Positions 28,039 to 40,545 of a stretch of DNA of 64,000 nt are shown in pieces (within the stretch, counting starts at the first letter, position 1; each line of letters starts with the position of its first letter). The notes under the pieces are model-generated. The model was not told the DNA's origin and did not search any database. It was given only the letters and a program-made list of their open reading frames with translations. Location: the NCBI GenBank assembly GCA_963971305.1, contig OZ020317.1, forward strand, positions 11,302,001 through 11,366,000, in the 5' to 3' direction. Both the position numbers and the translations under genes were made by a program. The DNA is from Arcuatula senhousia (Eukaryota > Mollusca > Bivalvia > Mytilida > Mytilidae).

Positions 28039-31000
28039 ACCTAACACAAGTGATTTTCCTTTTCGTTTTTCGTTTTTCGTTTTTCAAATTTTTTTTTTCA
28101 AAAATTTTTTTTTTCGAAATTTTTTTTTTTTCGATTTTGAATAGGAAAATGACCCATTTTCCTTTTCGTTTTTCATTTTCCTTTTCGATTTTGAATAGGA
28201 AAATGACTCATTTTCCTTTTCGTTATTCATTTTCCTTTTCGTTTTTCATTTTCCTTTTCGATTTTGAATAGGAAATTGACCCATTTTCCTTTTCGTTATT
28301 CATTTTCCTTTTCAAATTTTTTTTTTCAAAAATTTTTTTTTTTCGAATTTTTTTTTTTTTTCGATTTTGAATAGGAAAATGACCAATTTTCCTTTTCGTT
28401 TTTCATTTTCCTTTTCGATTTTGAATAGGAAAATGACTCATTTTCCTTTTCGTTATTCATTTTCCTTTTCGTTTTTCATTTTCCTTTTCGATTTTGAATA
28501 GGAAAATGACCCATTTTCCTTTTCAATTTTTTTTTTTCAAAAATTTTTTTTTTCGAAATTTTTTTTTTTTCGATTTTGAATAGGAAAATGACCCATTTTC
28601 CTTTTCGTTTTTCATTTTCCTTTTCGATTTTGAATAGGAAAATTACTCATTTTCCTTTTCGTTATTCATTTTCCTTTTCGTTTTTCATTTTCCTTTTCGA
28701 TTTTGAATAGGAAAATGACCCATTTTTCTTTTCGTTATTCATTTTCCTTTTCAATTTTTTTTTTCAAAAATTTTTTTTTTTCGAATTTTTTTTTTTGTTC
28801 GATTTTGAATAGGAAAATGACCCATTTTCATTTTCGTTTTTCATTTTCCTTTTCGATTTTGAATAGGAAAATGACTCATTTTCCTTTTCGTTATTCATTT
28901 TCCTTTTCGTTTTTCATTTTCCTTTTCGATTTTGAATAGGAAATTGACCCATTTTCCTTTTCGTTATTCATTTTCCTTTTCAATTTTTTTTTTCAAAAAT
29001 TTTTTTTTTTCGAATTTTTTTTTTTTTTCGATTTTGAATAGGAAAATGACCAATTTTCCTTTTCGTTTTTCATTTTCCTTTTCGATTTTGAATAGGAAAA
29101 TGACTCATTTTCCTTTTTGTTATTCATTTTCCTTTTCGTTTTTCATTTTCCTTTTCGATTTTGAATAGGAAAATGACCCATTTTCCTTTTTAAATTTTTT
29201 TTTTCAAAAATTTTTTTTTTCGAAATTTTTTTTTTTCGATTTTGAATAGGAAAATGACCCATTTTCCTTTTCGTTTTTCATTTTCCTTTTCGATTTTGAA
29301 TAGGAAAATTACTCATTTTCCTTTTCGTTATTCATTTTCCTTTTCGTTTTTCATTTTCCTTTTCGATTTTGAATAGGAAAATGACCCATTTTTCTTTTCG
29401 TTATTCATTTTCCTTTTCAATTTTTTTTTTTCAAAAATTTTTTTTTTTCGAATTTTTTTTTTTTTCGATTTTGAATAGGAAAATGACCCATTTTCATTTT
29501 CGTTTTTCATTTTCCTTTTCGATTTTGAATAGGAAAATGACTCATTTTCCTTTTCGTTATTCATTTTCCTTTTCGTTTTTCATTTTCCTTTTCGATTTTG
29601 AATAGGAAAATGACCCATTTTCCTTTTCGTTATTCATTTTCCTTTTCAAATTTTTTTTTTCAAAAAAAAATTTTTCGAATTTTTTTTTTTTTTTTTCGAT
29701 TTTGAATAGGAAAATGACCCATTTTCTTTTTCGTTTTTCATTTTCCTTTTCGATTTTGAATAGGAAAATGACCCATTTTCCTTTTCGTTATTCATTTTCC
29801 TTTTCGTTTTTCATTTTCCTTTTCGATTTTGAATAGGAAAATGACCCATTTTCCTTTTCGTTTTTCATTTTCCTTTTCGATTTTGAATAGGAAAATGACT
29901 CATTTTCCTTTTCGTTATTCATTTTCCTTTTCGTTTTTCATTTTCCTTTTCGATTTTGAATAGGAAAATGACTCATTTTCCTTTTAGTTATTCATTTTCC
30001 TTTTCGTTTTTCATTTTCCTTTTCGATTTTGAATAGGAAAATGACTCATTTTCCTTTTCGTTATTCATTTTCCTTTTCGTTTTTCATTTTCCTTTTCGAT
30101 TTTGAATAGGAAAATGACCCATTTTCCTTTTCGTTATTCATTTTCCTTTTCAAATTTTTTTTTTCAAAATTTTTTGTTTCGAAATTTTTTTTTTCGATTT
30201 TGAATAGGAAAATGACCCATTTTCCTTTTTGTTTTTCATTTTCCTTTTCGATTTTGAATAGGAAAATGACTCATTTTCCTTTTCGTTATTCATTTTCCTT
30301 TTCGTTTTTCATTTTCCTTTTCGATTTTGAATAGGAAATTGACCCATTTTCCTTTTCGTTATTCATTTTCCTTTTCAAATTTTTTTTTTCAAAAATTTTT
30401 TTTTTTCGAATTTTTTTTTTTTTTTCGATTTTGAATAGGAAAATGACCAATTTTCCTTTTCGTTTTTCATTTTCCTTTTCGATTTTGAATAGGAAAATGA
30501 CTCATTTTCCTTTTCGTTATTCATTTTCCTTTTCGTTTTTCATTTTCCTTTTCGATTTTAAATAGGAAAATGACCCATTTTCCTTTTCAAATTTTTTTTT
30601 TCAAAAAATTTTTTTTTCGAAATTTTTTTTTATTTCGATTTTGAATAGGAAAATGACCCATTTTCCTTTTCGTTTTTCATTTTCCTTTTCGATTTTGAAT
30701 AGGAAAATGACTCATTTTCCTTTTCGTTATTCATTTTCCTTTTCGTTTTTCATTTTCCTTTTCGATTTTGAATAGGAAATTGACCCATTTTCCTTTTCGT
30801 TATTCATTTTCCTTTTCAAATTTTTTTTTTCAAAAATTTTTTTTTTTCGAATTTTTTTTTTTTTTCGATTTTGAATAGGAAAATGACCAATTTTCCTTTT
30901 CGTTTTTCATTTTCCTTTTCGATTTTGAATAGGAAAATGACCCATTTTCATTTTCGTTTTTCATTTTCCTTTTCGATTTTGAATAGGAAAATGACTCATT

Positions 31001-32038
31001 TTCCTTTTCGTTATTCATTTTCCTTTTCGTTTTTCATTTTCCTTTTCGATTTTGAATAGGAAAATGACCCATTTTCCTTTTCGTTATTCATTTTCCTTTT
31101 CAAATTTATTTTTTCAAAAAAAAAATTTTCGAATTTTTTTTTTTTTTCGATTTTGAATAGGAAAATGACCCATTTTCTTTTTCGTTTTTCATTTTCCTTT
31201 TCGATTTTGAATAGGAAAATGACCCATTTTCCTTTTCGTTATTCATTTTCCTTTTCGTTTTTCATTTTCCTTTTCGATTTTGAATAGGAAAATGACCCAT
31301 TTTCCTTTTCGTTTTTCATTTTCCTTTTCGATTTTGAATAGGAAAATGACTCATTTTCCTTTTCGTTATTCATTTTCCTTTTCGTTTTTCATTTTCCTTT
31401 TCGATTTTGAATAGGAAAATGACTCATTTTCCTTTTAGTTATTCATTTTCCTTTTCGTTTTTCATTTTCCTTTTCGATTTTGAATAGGAAAATGACTCAT
31501 TTTCCTTTTCGTTATTCATTTTCCTTTTCGTTTTTCATTTTCCTTTTCGATTTTGAATAGGAAAATGACTCATTTTCCTTTTAGTTATTCATTTTCCTTT
31601 TCGTTTTTCATTTTCCTTTTCGATTTTGAATAGGAAAATGACCCATTTTCCTTTTCGTTATTCATTTTCCTTTTCAAATTTTTTTTTCAAAAATTTTTTT
31701 TTCGAAAATTTTTTTTTTCGATTTTGAATAGGAAAATGACCCATTTTCCTTTTCGTTTTTCATTTTCCTTTTCGATTTTCATTTTCCTTTTCGATTTTGA
31801 ATAGGAAAATGACCCATTTTCCTTTTCGTTATTCATTTTCCTTTTCGTTTTTCATTTTCCTTTTCGATTTTGAATAGGAAAATGACCCATTGTCCTTTTC
31901 GTTATTCATTTTCCTTTTCAAATTTTTTTTTTCAAATTTTTTTTTCAAATTATTTTTAATTTTTAATTTGACTAGGAAAACGACCCATTTTCCTTTTTGT
32001 TTTTCATTTTCCTTTGCGATTTTGAATAGGAAAATGGC
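28039..32038 (+). repeat. Left arm satellite of the giant Foldback element
   Basis: Tandem blocks such as CGATTTTGAATAGGAAAATG, ACCCATTTTCCTTTTCG and TTATTCATTTTCCTTTTCG, separated by T-rich spacers CAAATTTTTTTTTCAAAAATT. A higher-order period of about 229 bp shows between 28703 and 28932. A larger duplication of about 1.45 kb is marked by the rare variant CCTTTTAGTTATTC near 29990 and again near 31435. All long open frames here are low-complexity by-products. Confidence 0.9.
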
Positions 32039-32040
32039 CC

Positions 32041-32354
32041 ATATAACTCTCAAGGTTATTTTTCAAATTTGTTGACTGTTCAAAACGTTAGACCCCCCCC
32101 CCTCCAATTTTAACCCTACTAGTTGTAATGTTACAGTCCCACATCTTTCAACCAAGCTTCGATTTGAAATTTTTAACAGCTGTAATTATTCACAGTCTTC
32201 TACTGTAAATTGCAGAATATATAACCTAAAAATTGTTAATTTTTGGAAATACATTGTTTTGTTTGTTATCGTAATTTGTTGAATTAATTTCTACCTAGAG
32301 TCATAAGAGTTCAAAATGTTCAAAATGTTTAGGTTCACCAATATGTTATGTACG
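32041..32354. other. Spacer inside the giant element, no gene seen
   Basis: AT-rich spacer with a C run at about 32092-32104, between the left arm and the inner Foldback-like unit. No feature recognised. Confidence 0.5.
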
Positions 32355-32387
32355 GAAGCTTATTAGGGACATGCATAAAAAAAATTT

Positions 32388-32680
32388 CGCCACGGCGAGT
32401 TACTATTTCGCCCTGGCCAATTATCATTTCGCCGCGGCGAGTTACTATCTCGCCTCGGCGACTTATTATCTCGCCCGGCGACTTATCATCTGGCTGCGGC
32501 GAGTTACTATCTCGCCTCGGCGACTTATTATCTCGCCCCGGCGACTTACTATCTCGCCCCGGCGACTTATTATCTCACCCCTGCTAAATTTATCTCGCCC
32601 CGGCGAGTTACTATTTCTCCTCGGTGACATACTATCTCGCCCTGGCGAGTTAACTGTCTCGCCCCGGCGACTTATCCTTC
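32388..32680 (+). repeat. TCGCCTCGGCGACTTATTATC array, left arm of the inner element
   Basis: About a dozen imperfect units of about 24 bp: TCGCC(C/T)CGGCGA(C/G)TTA(C/T)TATC. Each unit contains the short palindrome TCGCC.CGGCGA. The arm is inverted relative to 37684-37975. Confidence 0.9.
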
Positions 32681-32689
32681 AAAAAATAG

Positions 32690-34345
32690 CGGGTAACGAA
32701 AGATTTTTGCGCCATTTTTTCCCCGTAAAAATCGGCTTTCCCATTACGGATTTATTGCTCTTTTTGACATCTTTTGCCGATTTTTACTTTAATAACTTCA
32801 AAAATCTTCTCTACAACTGCTTGGACAAATGCAACCAAACTTGAAACTTGATACATTTGTTTCTTAGGGTATCCTGCACGGAACTGATGAGGAGATTTTT
32901 TATTCTTAGAAATTCATGACCGCCGATTCTAAAAATAGAACATTGGGTAAAAGAGCACTTTTTTAAAAATAACGCAAAAATGGTAAGGTTAAGCCACATT
33001 CTTTGAGGGGTAAACAGTTTCAGAATGATGAAAACTACCTGTGGACAAATATCCGTAAAAATCTGATAACTGATGCTGGAGTAATTTCCCTTTTTGTCGG
33101 TTTTTGCTAATTTTTAGTTTGTCGTTGCTTGGCGTCCGCCATCGTTGTTAGCAATCATTTTATACAAAACCAGAAGGCAAAAATAAGTAAAATTTGGCAT
33201 AAATGTACCTTAGGGTATTATGCAAAAAGTTTGATTTGGGAAGTTTTATCCATCCACAAATATGGTGGCTGTTGCTAAAACAAAATGGAGCCTTCCCCGG
33301 AAGGCATATGTCGCCTGCGTATCTATGTTTTCTTGTAAACAGGAAGTAGATGGGTTACGGGCATAAAAACTCTCTATGCCATATAAAACACTAGAGGCTG
33401 AAGCTGCATGCAAAGTATCAAGTGATCTGACTGTTGCATGCAGTTACCCGAAAAGTGTGACGAAAATTTAGCGTATATGTTCATTGTATATAAAACGTTA
33501 AGTGGTCTGTTGTATGCAGTTACCCGAAAAGTGTGACGAAAATTTTGCGAATATGTTCATTGTATATAAAACGTTTTAACGTATTTGTCAAACAGAAAAT
33601 AGTTATTTTACGGGCATAAAATTTATATTAACCTTAAAGTACTATGGGATGAAGCTACATGCCAAATATCAAGAGGCTGTGGCATGTAGTTGCCCGGAAA
33701 ACTGCGACGAAAATTTTGCATATATGTTCATTGAAAATAAAACGTTTAGTATTGGTCATGTTCGTCAAACATTAATAGTTTTTATTTTACGGGCATAAAA
33801 TCGCTTTACACCTTGTAGTACTATGGGATGAAGCTACATGCCAAATATCAAAGGCTGTGGCATATATTTGCCCGGAAAACTGCACCGAAAATTTTGCATA
33901 TATGTTCATTGTATATAAAACGTTAAATTATTCGTCAAACAGAAAGTAGTTATTCTTCGGGCATAAAATCGCTTTACACCTTGTTGTACTTTGGGATGAA
34001 GCTACATGCTAAATATCAAGAGGCTGTGGCATAAAATTGCCTGGAAAACTGCGACGGAAATTTTTGTGAAACCGCAGGACGACAGATGGAGCCAAAGTAA
34101 TCCCTATATCATGTCGCATCTGCAACACGTTGCAGGCGACATAAAAAGAACATCCTACCTACAGGGATAAAACTAACTTAAGGGCATAGCAACCCAAAAA
34201 CAATAATAGACGGAAGAATTTGAAGTCACCATCCTCATTCAGAATGAAAAGATCTACAAAAGTCTCCATTTAAGATTTTATTTGAACGAAACGTTCATAT
34301 AAGCATACTAGACCAGGTGAGCGATTCAGTCTCCTGGGAGCCTAA
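32690..34345 (+). repeat. Degenerate AGCTCACC-type element with a nested ATGTCGCCTGC element
   Basis: CTTCAAAAATCTTCTCTACA near 32797 resembles the start region of the AGCTCACC family, and GACCAGGTGAGCGATTCAGT then CTCCTGGGAGCCT near 34312-34343 is its typical end. The inner 33308-34143 unit is a separate insertion. No coding content recognised. Confidence 0.55.
33308..34143. mobile_element. ATGTCGCCTGC...GCAGGCGACAT element
   Basis: 11-bp perfect inverted ends. The interior holds about four tandem units of about 150 bp, each with GGGCATAAAATCGCTTTACA-like, GGGATGAAGCTACATGCCAA and TATATGTTCATTGTATATAA segments. A related terminus (ATGTCGCTTACAACGTGTTT then CAAAGCGACAT) occurs at about 37226-37256. 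Confidence 0.65.
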
Positions 34346-34924
34346 AGTTAAATTGATCCGATGAAACCTGCTGCTGTTGCTAAAATAGAGCAGGAGGGTT
34401 AAATAACAGGTTTCTTGCAAAAAGCTCAAAACGGCCATAGAACTATATCAAAATTCTTGCAAGGGTAAAAAAATAACGAACTTGTGAAGAATCAATCTCA
34501 AATATTCATAGCAAAAGACAAATCAAGAGCACTCGCCGGATATATGAATGATCAAAATAGTCCTGACTTGGTAGAGGCGTTCAAATTTGAAACGTTTATG
34601 GCGCCAAACCTCACTGTTCAATTACATTCATATGATCCGGTAGTAACAAAAACACGACATGGTTGTAAATATTAAAACGAAAGAATAGGAAATGTGTGCC
34701 AGAAAGACACGATTCACATATAGACATCATATTATTTAAAAAAGATCAGAATGAATTTCACTGCGTTTAGCGCTTTTCTGGATAAACCTTCATCAGACAA
34801 GCTAGGGGCCGAAAAACTGGAAGACCGGTAACACATACACAGTAGAACATGACATATTGCTGAATGTTAAAAAAAGTCATTATGCATTCCAATGGATGGA
34901 GTCGTACTAGTATATGAGGCCCCG

Positions 34925-35605
34925 TAATGGCCGAGTTGATGTTAACTCCAATGTGTCCTCAGTGCGAGCACTTGACTGCAGTGTTCCACAGGGAAGTTGC
35001 AAGCCTCGGGCCGTGGCTTTACCTAACCTTTGCAGAAACAATTTTTGACAAAGTCCCTCCCTCCATTCAGTGTATGGTTTTGCAGACGATCACACGGCAA
35101 ACAGACGAGAATTGAACCATCGGTAACAGAGGAACACGTGCCTTTACAGAACGTCAGGACTGTGCAATGACCATCAATAAATGAATGAACCATAACAAAA
35201 TAAAATTGAACAATGCAAAATCACTGTTCATTCTGTTTGAAAGTAAGAAACAACTTGAAATAAACATCTGTGAAAACCAAATTAAATCTGAAAACTGTAG
35301 TAGGTATCTTAGTGTATTATAGGTGAATCTTTGAATTATATAAAGAGCGCATAAAAAGAAAACGTAAAACTCCTGTCAAAAGAAGCCACTGAAAACCTAG
35401 TACTTTCTTTGGTTATATCTCACTTAGATTACTGTAATATAATATTGTATGGTATTTCACAAACTGAATTGTCAAAACTTGAAATAATTCAGAAAATGTG
35501 TGCTAAACTTGTATTGTGTCTTTCTATGTATGACAGTTCTAAACAAGCTCTGTTTGAATTGCATTGGCTTCCAATTAAGGCACGTATTATTTTAAAATCT
35601 TAACT
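34925..35605 (+). pseudogene. LINE reverse transcriptase fragment (CR1/L2-like), decayed
   Basis: In shifting frames: VNSNVSSVRALDCSVPQGSC, then LYLTFAETIFDKVPPSIQ, then VYGFADDHTANRREN with the catalytic FADD. Later come KLNNAKSLFILFESKKQLE and LVISHLDYCNIILYGISQTE ending LFELHWLPIKARI. These are RT core and thumb blocks of CR1/L2-type LINEs (VPQGS, FADD, K.EFILFG, S.LDYCN.LLYG, LHWLPV..RI). Several frameshifts and stops: not functional. Confidence 0.8.
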
Positions 35606-35655
35606 TATATGTAGAATTGTTCTGTTGGTAATGTACTATTGTATTTAATTGAACT

Positions 35656-36358
35656 TTTGTCCGTCGTCGTCCGTCGTTCATTAACAATTTCAAAAATCTT
35701 CTCCTCTGAAACCACTGAACCAATTTGACTCAACATTGCAGGAATGATTTATGAAATGTTGACAAGAAAAGATTTTAATATGAAATGATTCGATTAAAAC
35801 ATGGCCGCTGTTACTAAAAATAGAACATAGGGTAAAATCACTTAAAATGGCTTATAACTCAGCAACAATAACAGATAGAAAAAAAATTGAGGATTTTAGG
35901 CTCTTCAGAATCAAAAGCTCTACGATAGTCTCCATTGGGTCGAAGTTGTCAGATGACCCCTTATAGGCATTATGGCCCTTTTAAGGTCAAGAATAGCGTT
36001 TTTCATGTTTTTGCCCTATAGAATGAAAACTACTGCAGATAGAGAAAAGCTGTTGCTTGCTTAAATGTTCAGCTCATTAAGCTCTACAAAAATCTCCATT
36101 GGGTCGAAGTTGTCAGATGACCACTTATAGGAGTCATGGTCCTTTACAGGTCAAAAATAGCGTTTCTTCATTTTTTTTGTCCTATAGATTGAAAACTAAT
36201 GCAGATAAAAAAAAAGATGTTGCTTGCTTATACATGCATCTCTTTACTAGAGCTTCACAAACGTCTCCATTGAGTATCAGTTGTCAGATGACTCCTTAAA
36301 GAAAAGACCCTTATGGCTCAAGGACCAGTTACCAATTCAGGCTCCTGGGGGCCTCTTG
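35656..36358 (+). repeat. AGCTCACC-type element, truncated copy D
   Basis: It begins in the GTCCGTCGTCGTCCGTCG microsatellite and ATCTTCTCCTCTGAAACCAC, and ends CAATTCAGGCTCCTGGGGGC then CTCTTG. Three internal units with GTTGCTTGCTTA and GTTGTCAGATGACC. The 5' hairpin is missing. Confidence 0.7.
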
Positions 36359-37300
36359 TTTCTCGAAGACTAACCCAGACATACACGATAAATCCGAGGC
36401 TTTTGCTACTTGTATCACATTTGGATTTCAAGTGATTTTTCATAGCGATAGGCTGGTACCCCGTTGTTATCATTATCTGAACAGAATGGAACCGTAAAAG
36501 ATGGAGAAAAGGTTTTGTTTGCCTCCATGTTCATGTAATAGAGCTTTACAAAATTGTCCAAGAATTAAAATTGTCAGATGACCACGTTATAAGTGTTATT
36601 GTCCCCTTGAAGCCTTATACATTGAAAGGATAAAAGATAATGAAAATTATGGTTTTGATTTCTTAAATTTCCAGTTAATTAAGCTTTACAGTGGTTCCAG
36701 GCTGTTGGCAATAGGAAATATTGATACATTGAGTACGTTGTTATAGCCAGTTGGGAGCCTCATGTTTATAATGTGGATTTCATATCTCTGGGGTCAAAGT
36801 ACTTTTAAAGCGAAATATATTACCGCAATGACCAAACAGCTCATTAAAATTAATTGCAGTTGCAGTTTTTATTTGTGGTCTCGTGCTCATTTTGCTCCAT
36901 ATCCTTTCATAATTTTTAGCCTTCTAGAATATGAACCAACGAATATAATGAAAAGGTTTTGCATACTTAAATGTTTTGGTAATTGAGCACTACAAAAGTG
37001 TCCATTTGGGTGAAATTGTCAGATGGCCCCTTAATTTCCAAAACAAAAAGTGGATTGTACTTGATAGGCGGTGTGCTACGATAGAAAATAGTGACAAGCA
37101 GTTGCTTGTTTAAAAGCCCATTCAATGAGCACTACAAAGGTTCAAGATGGATGCTGGCAATGAAAAATATTGATACATTGAGTCCTTGAAGCCAGGTGAG
37201 CGATCCAGGCTCCTGGAAATCTGTTTTATGTCGCTTACAACGTGTTTCAAAGCGACATATAGGAGACACTGTGTCATAATCCGTAGCTTTGCGTCCTTCA
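36359..37300 (+). repeat. Older AGCTCACC-type remnants and an ATGTCGC terminus
   Basis: Scattered internal-unit motifs (TTGTCAGATG.CC, GCACTACAAAAGTGTCCATT) and an end GCCAGGTGAGCGATCCAGGC then TCCTGG at about 37191-37216, then the ATGTCGC palindromic terminus. No gene. Confidence 0.5.
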
Positions 37301-37683
37301 TCATGCCTCAACACAAAAACTTCCGTCACAGTTTTCTCAGCAACTACATTAAAAAACCTCTTGATATTTGTCATGCATTTTTGTCCTATTGTACTATTAG
37401 GTATACAGCGATTTTATGCCCCCCAAAAGGCCTACTTCCTGTTTGCCGAGAACTTGATTTTTTTCACATGTAGTGAAATTATAAAGAATTTTCATCGAAG
37501 TCTTTATTAAGAAGAAAAAATATGGAATATATGCCAGAGAGACACGATCCCATATACACTTCATACAAGATATTGTAAAAAAAGAACAAAAGGAACTACA
37601 GTTATTTAGCATGTATCGCTGTTTTATTGTACCATTAGGTGTAAAGCGATTTTATGCCCCCAAAAAGTCCTACTTCCTGTTTA

Positions 37684-37975
37684 ACTCGCCACCGGGAGAT
37701 CATAAGTCGCCAGGGCGAGAGAATTAACTCGCCGGGGCGAAATAGTAACCCGCCGTGGCGAGATAATAAGTCGCCGAGGCGAGGTAACAAGTCGCCGCGG
37801 CGAGATATTTACTCGCCTAGGCGAGATGATAAGTCTCAGATGCGAGATAGTAAGTCGCCGGGGCGAGAAAGTATCTTGCTGGGGCGAGATAGTAACTTGC
37901 CGGGGCGAGAAAATAAGTCGCCGAGGCGAGATAATAAGTCGCCGAGGCGAGATAGTAAGTTGCCGATGCGAGTTT
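37684..37975 (-). repeat. TCGCC-rich array, right arm of the inner element
   Basis: Units such as CGCCGAGGCGAGATAATAAG, the reverse complement of the left-arm unit. It runs into GATGCGAGTTTTTTGTATGC, which mirrors the left end. Confidence 0.9.
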
Positions 37976-38041
37976 TTTGTATGCGTGTCCCTAATAAGTT
38001 TCCGGAGTTGTGCATGAAGGGACTCATTTCTTTTTATTTCT

Positions 38042-38255
38042 AACGTAAAAAGGAACTGCTAACTCTTCCGGAGCACCTGAGTTCACTCTTGTTTCGACTG
38101 GAGTTCGGATTGTTGATTGATATTCAGTATTTTGTGTTTCCATGTTTTTCGTGTTGTCTGTTTTTGTCCCGTTCTTGTAGGTGTTTACTGGTTTTGTCTC
38201 TGCCCTTTCGGACTTTTGACATTTGGATACCCAATTGATACCTCTGCTTCATTTT
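38042..38255 (+). pseudogene. Penelope-like element 3' tail fragment
   Basis: Matches the tail sequence downstream of the Penelope-like RT at 52206-53095 and at 44660-45064: GGAACTGCTAACTCTTCCGG, ACCTGAGTTCACTCTTGTTT and GTTTTGTCTCTGCCCTTTCG. It abuts the end of the inner Foldback-like unit. Confidence 0.75.
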
Positions 38256-38559
38256 GTCCTAATAGGTTGAAAACTTCCAGTCAATCGTGAAACTATCAAT
38301 CAGTGTTCTGTGACTTATCAGGCCATACTACAATCCTGGGTATTTTTTCATAAGTGTGCTTTGCTTTAAAAGTATTACGTTTTCCTACGATGAACTTTCC
38401 AGCTTTTGGAAATAAAAATTCGTTTGCTTATCAACGAACTCGTGTTTTGACACTGCATTTTATTCTGCAAACTGAAAATGATTGATCTATAAGCGCAAAG
38501 AGTAAAATTTTTGAAATGCATGTTATATACATTATGTAATTCAGTTTTTTAGCTTTGCT

Positions 38560-38795
38560 TTCATTTGTTATTGACCGTTATGAACGCGGCGAGTGTGTTG
38601 CAACAAGAACGAACTACGTACTTATCCTTCCGGAACATCTGAGTTCATTCTCGTTAAGATTTGAGTTCGCGAAAAGCCGTTGCTTATTGCTTCTCTGTTT
38701 TTTTTTTTGTTTAGTTTTAACTGATTGTGTATTCGCCTTTTGGGACTATTAACATGTCCCATTGATACTTCGCTGCCGCTATTATTCTGCTATCA
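38560..38795 (+). pseudogene. Ancient Penelope-like 3' tail fragment
   Basis: More diverged copy of the same tail: CTTCCGGAACATCTGAGTTC, then TTTGAGTTCGCG and a TTCGCCTTTTGGGACTATTA end. The reading LPEHLSSFSLRFEFA parallels LPEHLSSLLFRLEFA of the younger copies. Confidence 0.6.
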
Positions 38796-40394
38796 TGTTC
38801 GGTTTGTCGTTGTATTTAACTGGACTACTCTTTATTTCTTTCTAGCCTGCAATTTGTTGTACATTGTATACAGTTTGACCATTCTACAGTTTCTTCCAAT
38901 TGATGATCAAGTTATTGATGATTTTATTGAAACAAAAAGGTTTTGACGTGAGGAAAAGTGTATGATACCGGTGTGTCACCTCTTTTACAACGAAAAATAG
39001 CATAACATGTTCTTTTTTTAAATCTTGATTTTCCTATTCTTGAATGATTTGAGTTAACAAATATGATCATCAGCATCTCATAAAATGTTTCTATCAAGTT
39101 TGGTTTAAGGTTTAGATCAGATGTGATCTGAAATTATTGTTCATTTTTGCCGGACAATTGAAGCCGTTGGAAGAGGAATTATCATCCGCATAGGTTAAAC
39201 ATAGTCATAATTTGACCTCTTAATCGTTTTTTTTGCTTTGTTTAACTGTTACGTGTATTTAGGGTTAGGGTAATTTATGTAAAATTTATGTAATCTATTC
39301 TTGCTCAACGATCAATAAATATCACGTGATCAAACTATTTTAGTGGATTTGTCGAGGTCACCCGGTCAAAGCAATTTTAATCAACGGTAAACATTAAATT
39401 GTACCGTGTCCAGTTCTGCAGTACACAAAATAGCCTAATCATGATCAAATCGTCTCTTCTCCGTAACTGATTCACGATTATAGTTGTTGGTTAAGCCAAT
39501 GAAACATTCTGTTACTTTTGCAAACTTGTTAAACAGCCAATCAACGCGTTCATAAGTGATTGATTATTTCAAGATGGCGTGAATATCCTATGAAATTAAT
39601 AGCTTCGCACCTTGATGCGAAGCAACAAATTTAAATTTGTGTATCAGTCCACCTAAATATGTCGGCCAAAGTTTGTCATAAGTCAAAAATTATCTTTATA
39701 AGGTAGCAACTATTTGATTTTAATGGGGGAGGGTGGGCTTTGGATATTTTCTTCCTGCCTTTTTATTTTCGAAAAAAAAACTAGCCTATTTTTTATGTGC
39801 GGTAGCACCCGCATGTTTTGTTTTATTTTCAATCTTTTATTATTTTTTTTTAGCAAAAAATACCATCCTGTCTTTTTTAATTCAAAGCACTGTCCTGCCA
39901 TTTTATTTCTGGATGTTTGCCATCCTGCCTTTTTATTTCAAAGTTCACCATAGCGCCATCCCTTTTAACAATCAAATGATCGCCCCCTAACCAGCCAAAG
40001 ATTATTCTTTCTGGGAAGTTATATTTTCATATACTGTGTTCATATGTTAGAATAAAATCAAATATGAAATCTTGTTGACATTTGGTTTTGTAACCAAATA
40101 AATTAATCTAAGCTAAAGAGACTGAATAACAAAAATGATGTTCTACTCTCTACCTGACTTCTAATTAGAATACTACTTAAACATTAAAAGTTCAAAGATT
40201 ATAAATCAAATTAAAAAGCATATTTTTAACATATATCTCCATCGATGACACATGACATACATATAATACTTTCATGTCCTAAGTGCGTCCTAACCAAAGT
40301 CGTCGTATTTTATGCTATTTGTTTTTATGTCAAGAAGGGGGTCTTTTATCGACACTTTAGGATTTGGCTTGAATCATATGTAGTTTATTTTTAA

Positions 40395-40545
40395 TCTAAG
40401 GCCACTTGCAAAACAGTGAGCAGCGACCGCTGGTCACATTGAAGGCTACTGGTTGTTGTTCGTTGTTGATGTTTTAAATCGTTGTCAATGTTGAAGCTGT
40501 GTCGCGTACACTTATTCCACATCTCATTATCTTTTATGGATGTGC
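40395..40545 (+). repeat. Dispersed 190-bp repeat, old copy 3
   Basis: GTGAGCAGCGACCGCTGGTC, then GTGTCGCGTACACTTATTCC and ACATCTCATTATCTTTTATG align with copies 1 and 2 with many changes. Confidence 0.55.

Larger units (their letters stand above)
32355..38005. mobile_element. Second Foldback-like element nested in the first
   Basis: The left CGGAAGCTTATTAGGGACAT then GCATAAAAAA is mirrored at the right by TTTTTTGTATGCG then TGTCCCTAATAAGTTTCCG. Directly inside each end lies a TCGCC-rich tandem array, in opposite orientations (32388-32680 and 37684-37975). The 5-kb middle holds LINE and dispersed-element remnants. A clean target duplication could not be fixed by eye, so the exact ends are approximate. 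Confidence 0.7.

Noticed and set aside
28703..31059. Series of 62-120 codon open frames reading NRKMTHFPFRYSFSFS or KENGSFSYSKSKRKMK
   Set aside because: They arise from the TTTTCCTTTTCG satellite in several frames and both strands; low complexity, no start context and no family.
32348..32844. Open frames reading SPRRVTISP / LLSRPGDLLSRPGD
   Set aside because: Translation of the TCGCC-rich array.
34484..34675. 63-codon open frame starting MKNQSQIFIAKDK
   Set aside because: Looks protein-like but no family, and it lies between decayed repeats.
34747..34862. Possible reverse-strand hammerhead-like motif (CTTCATCAGACAAG with CACTGCGTTTAGCGC)
   Set aside because: A CTGATGAAGG core can be read on the minus strand but the GAAA box and cleavage site do not line up clearly; too weak to call.
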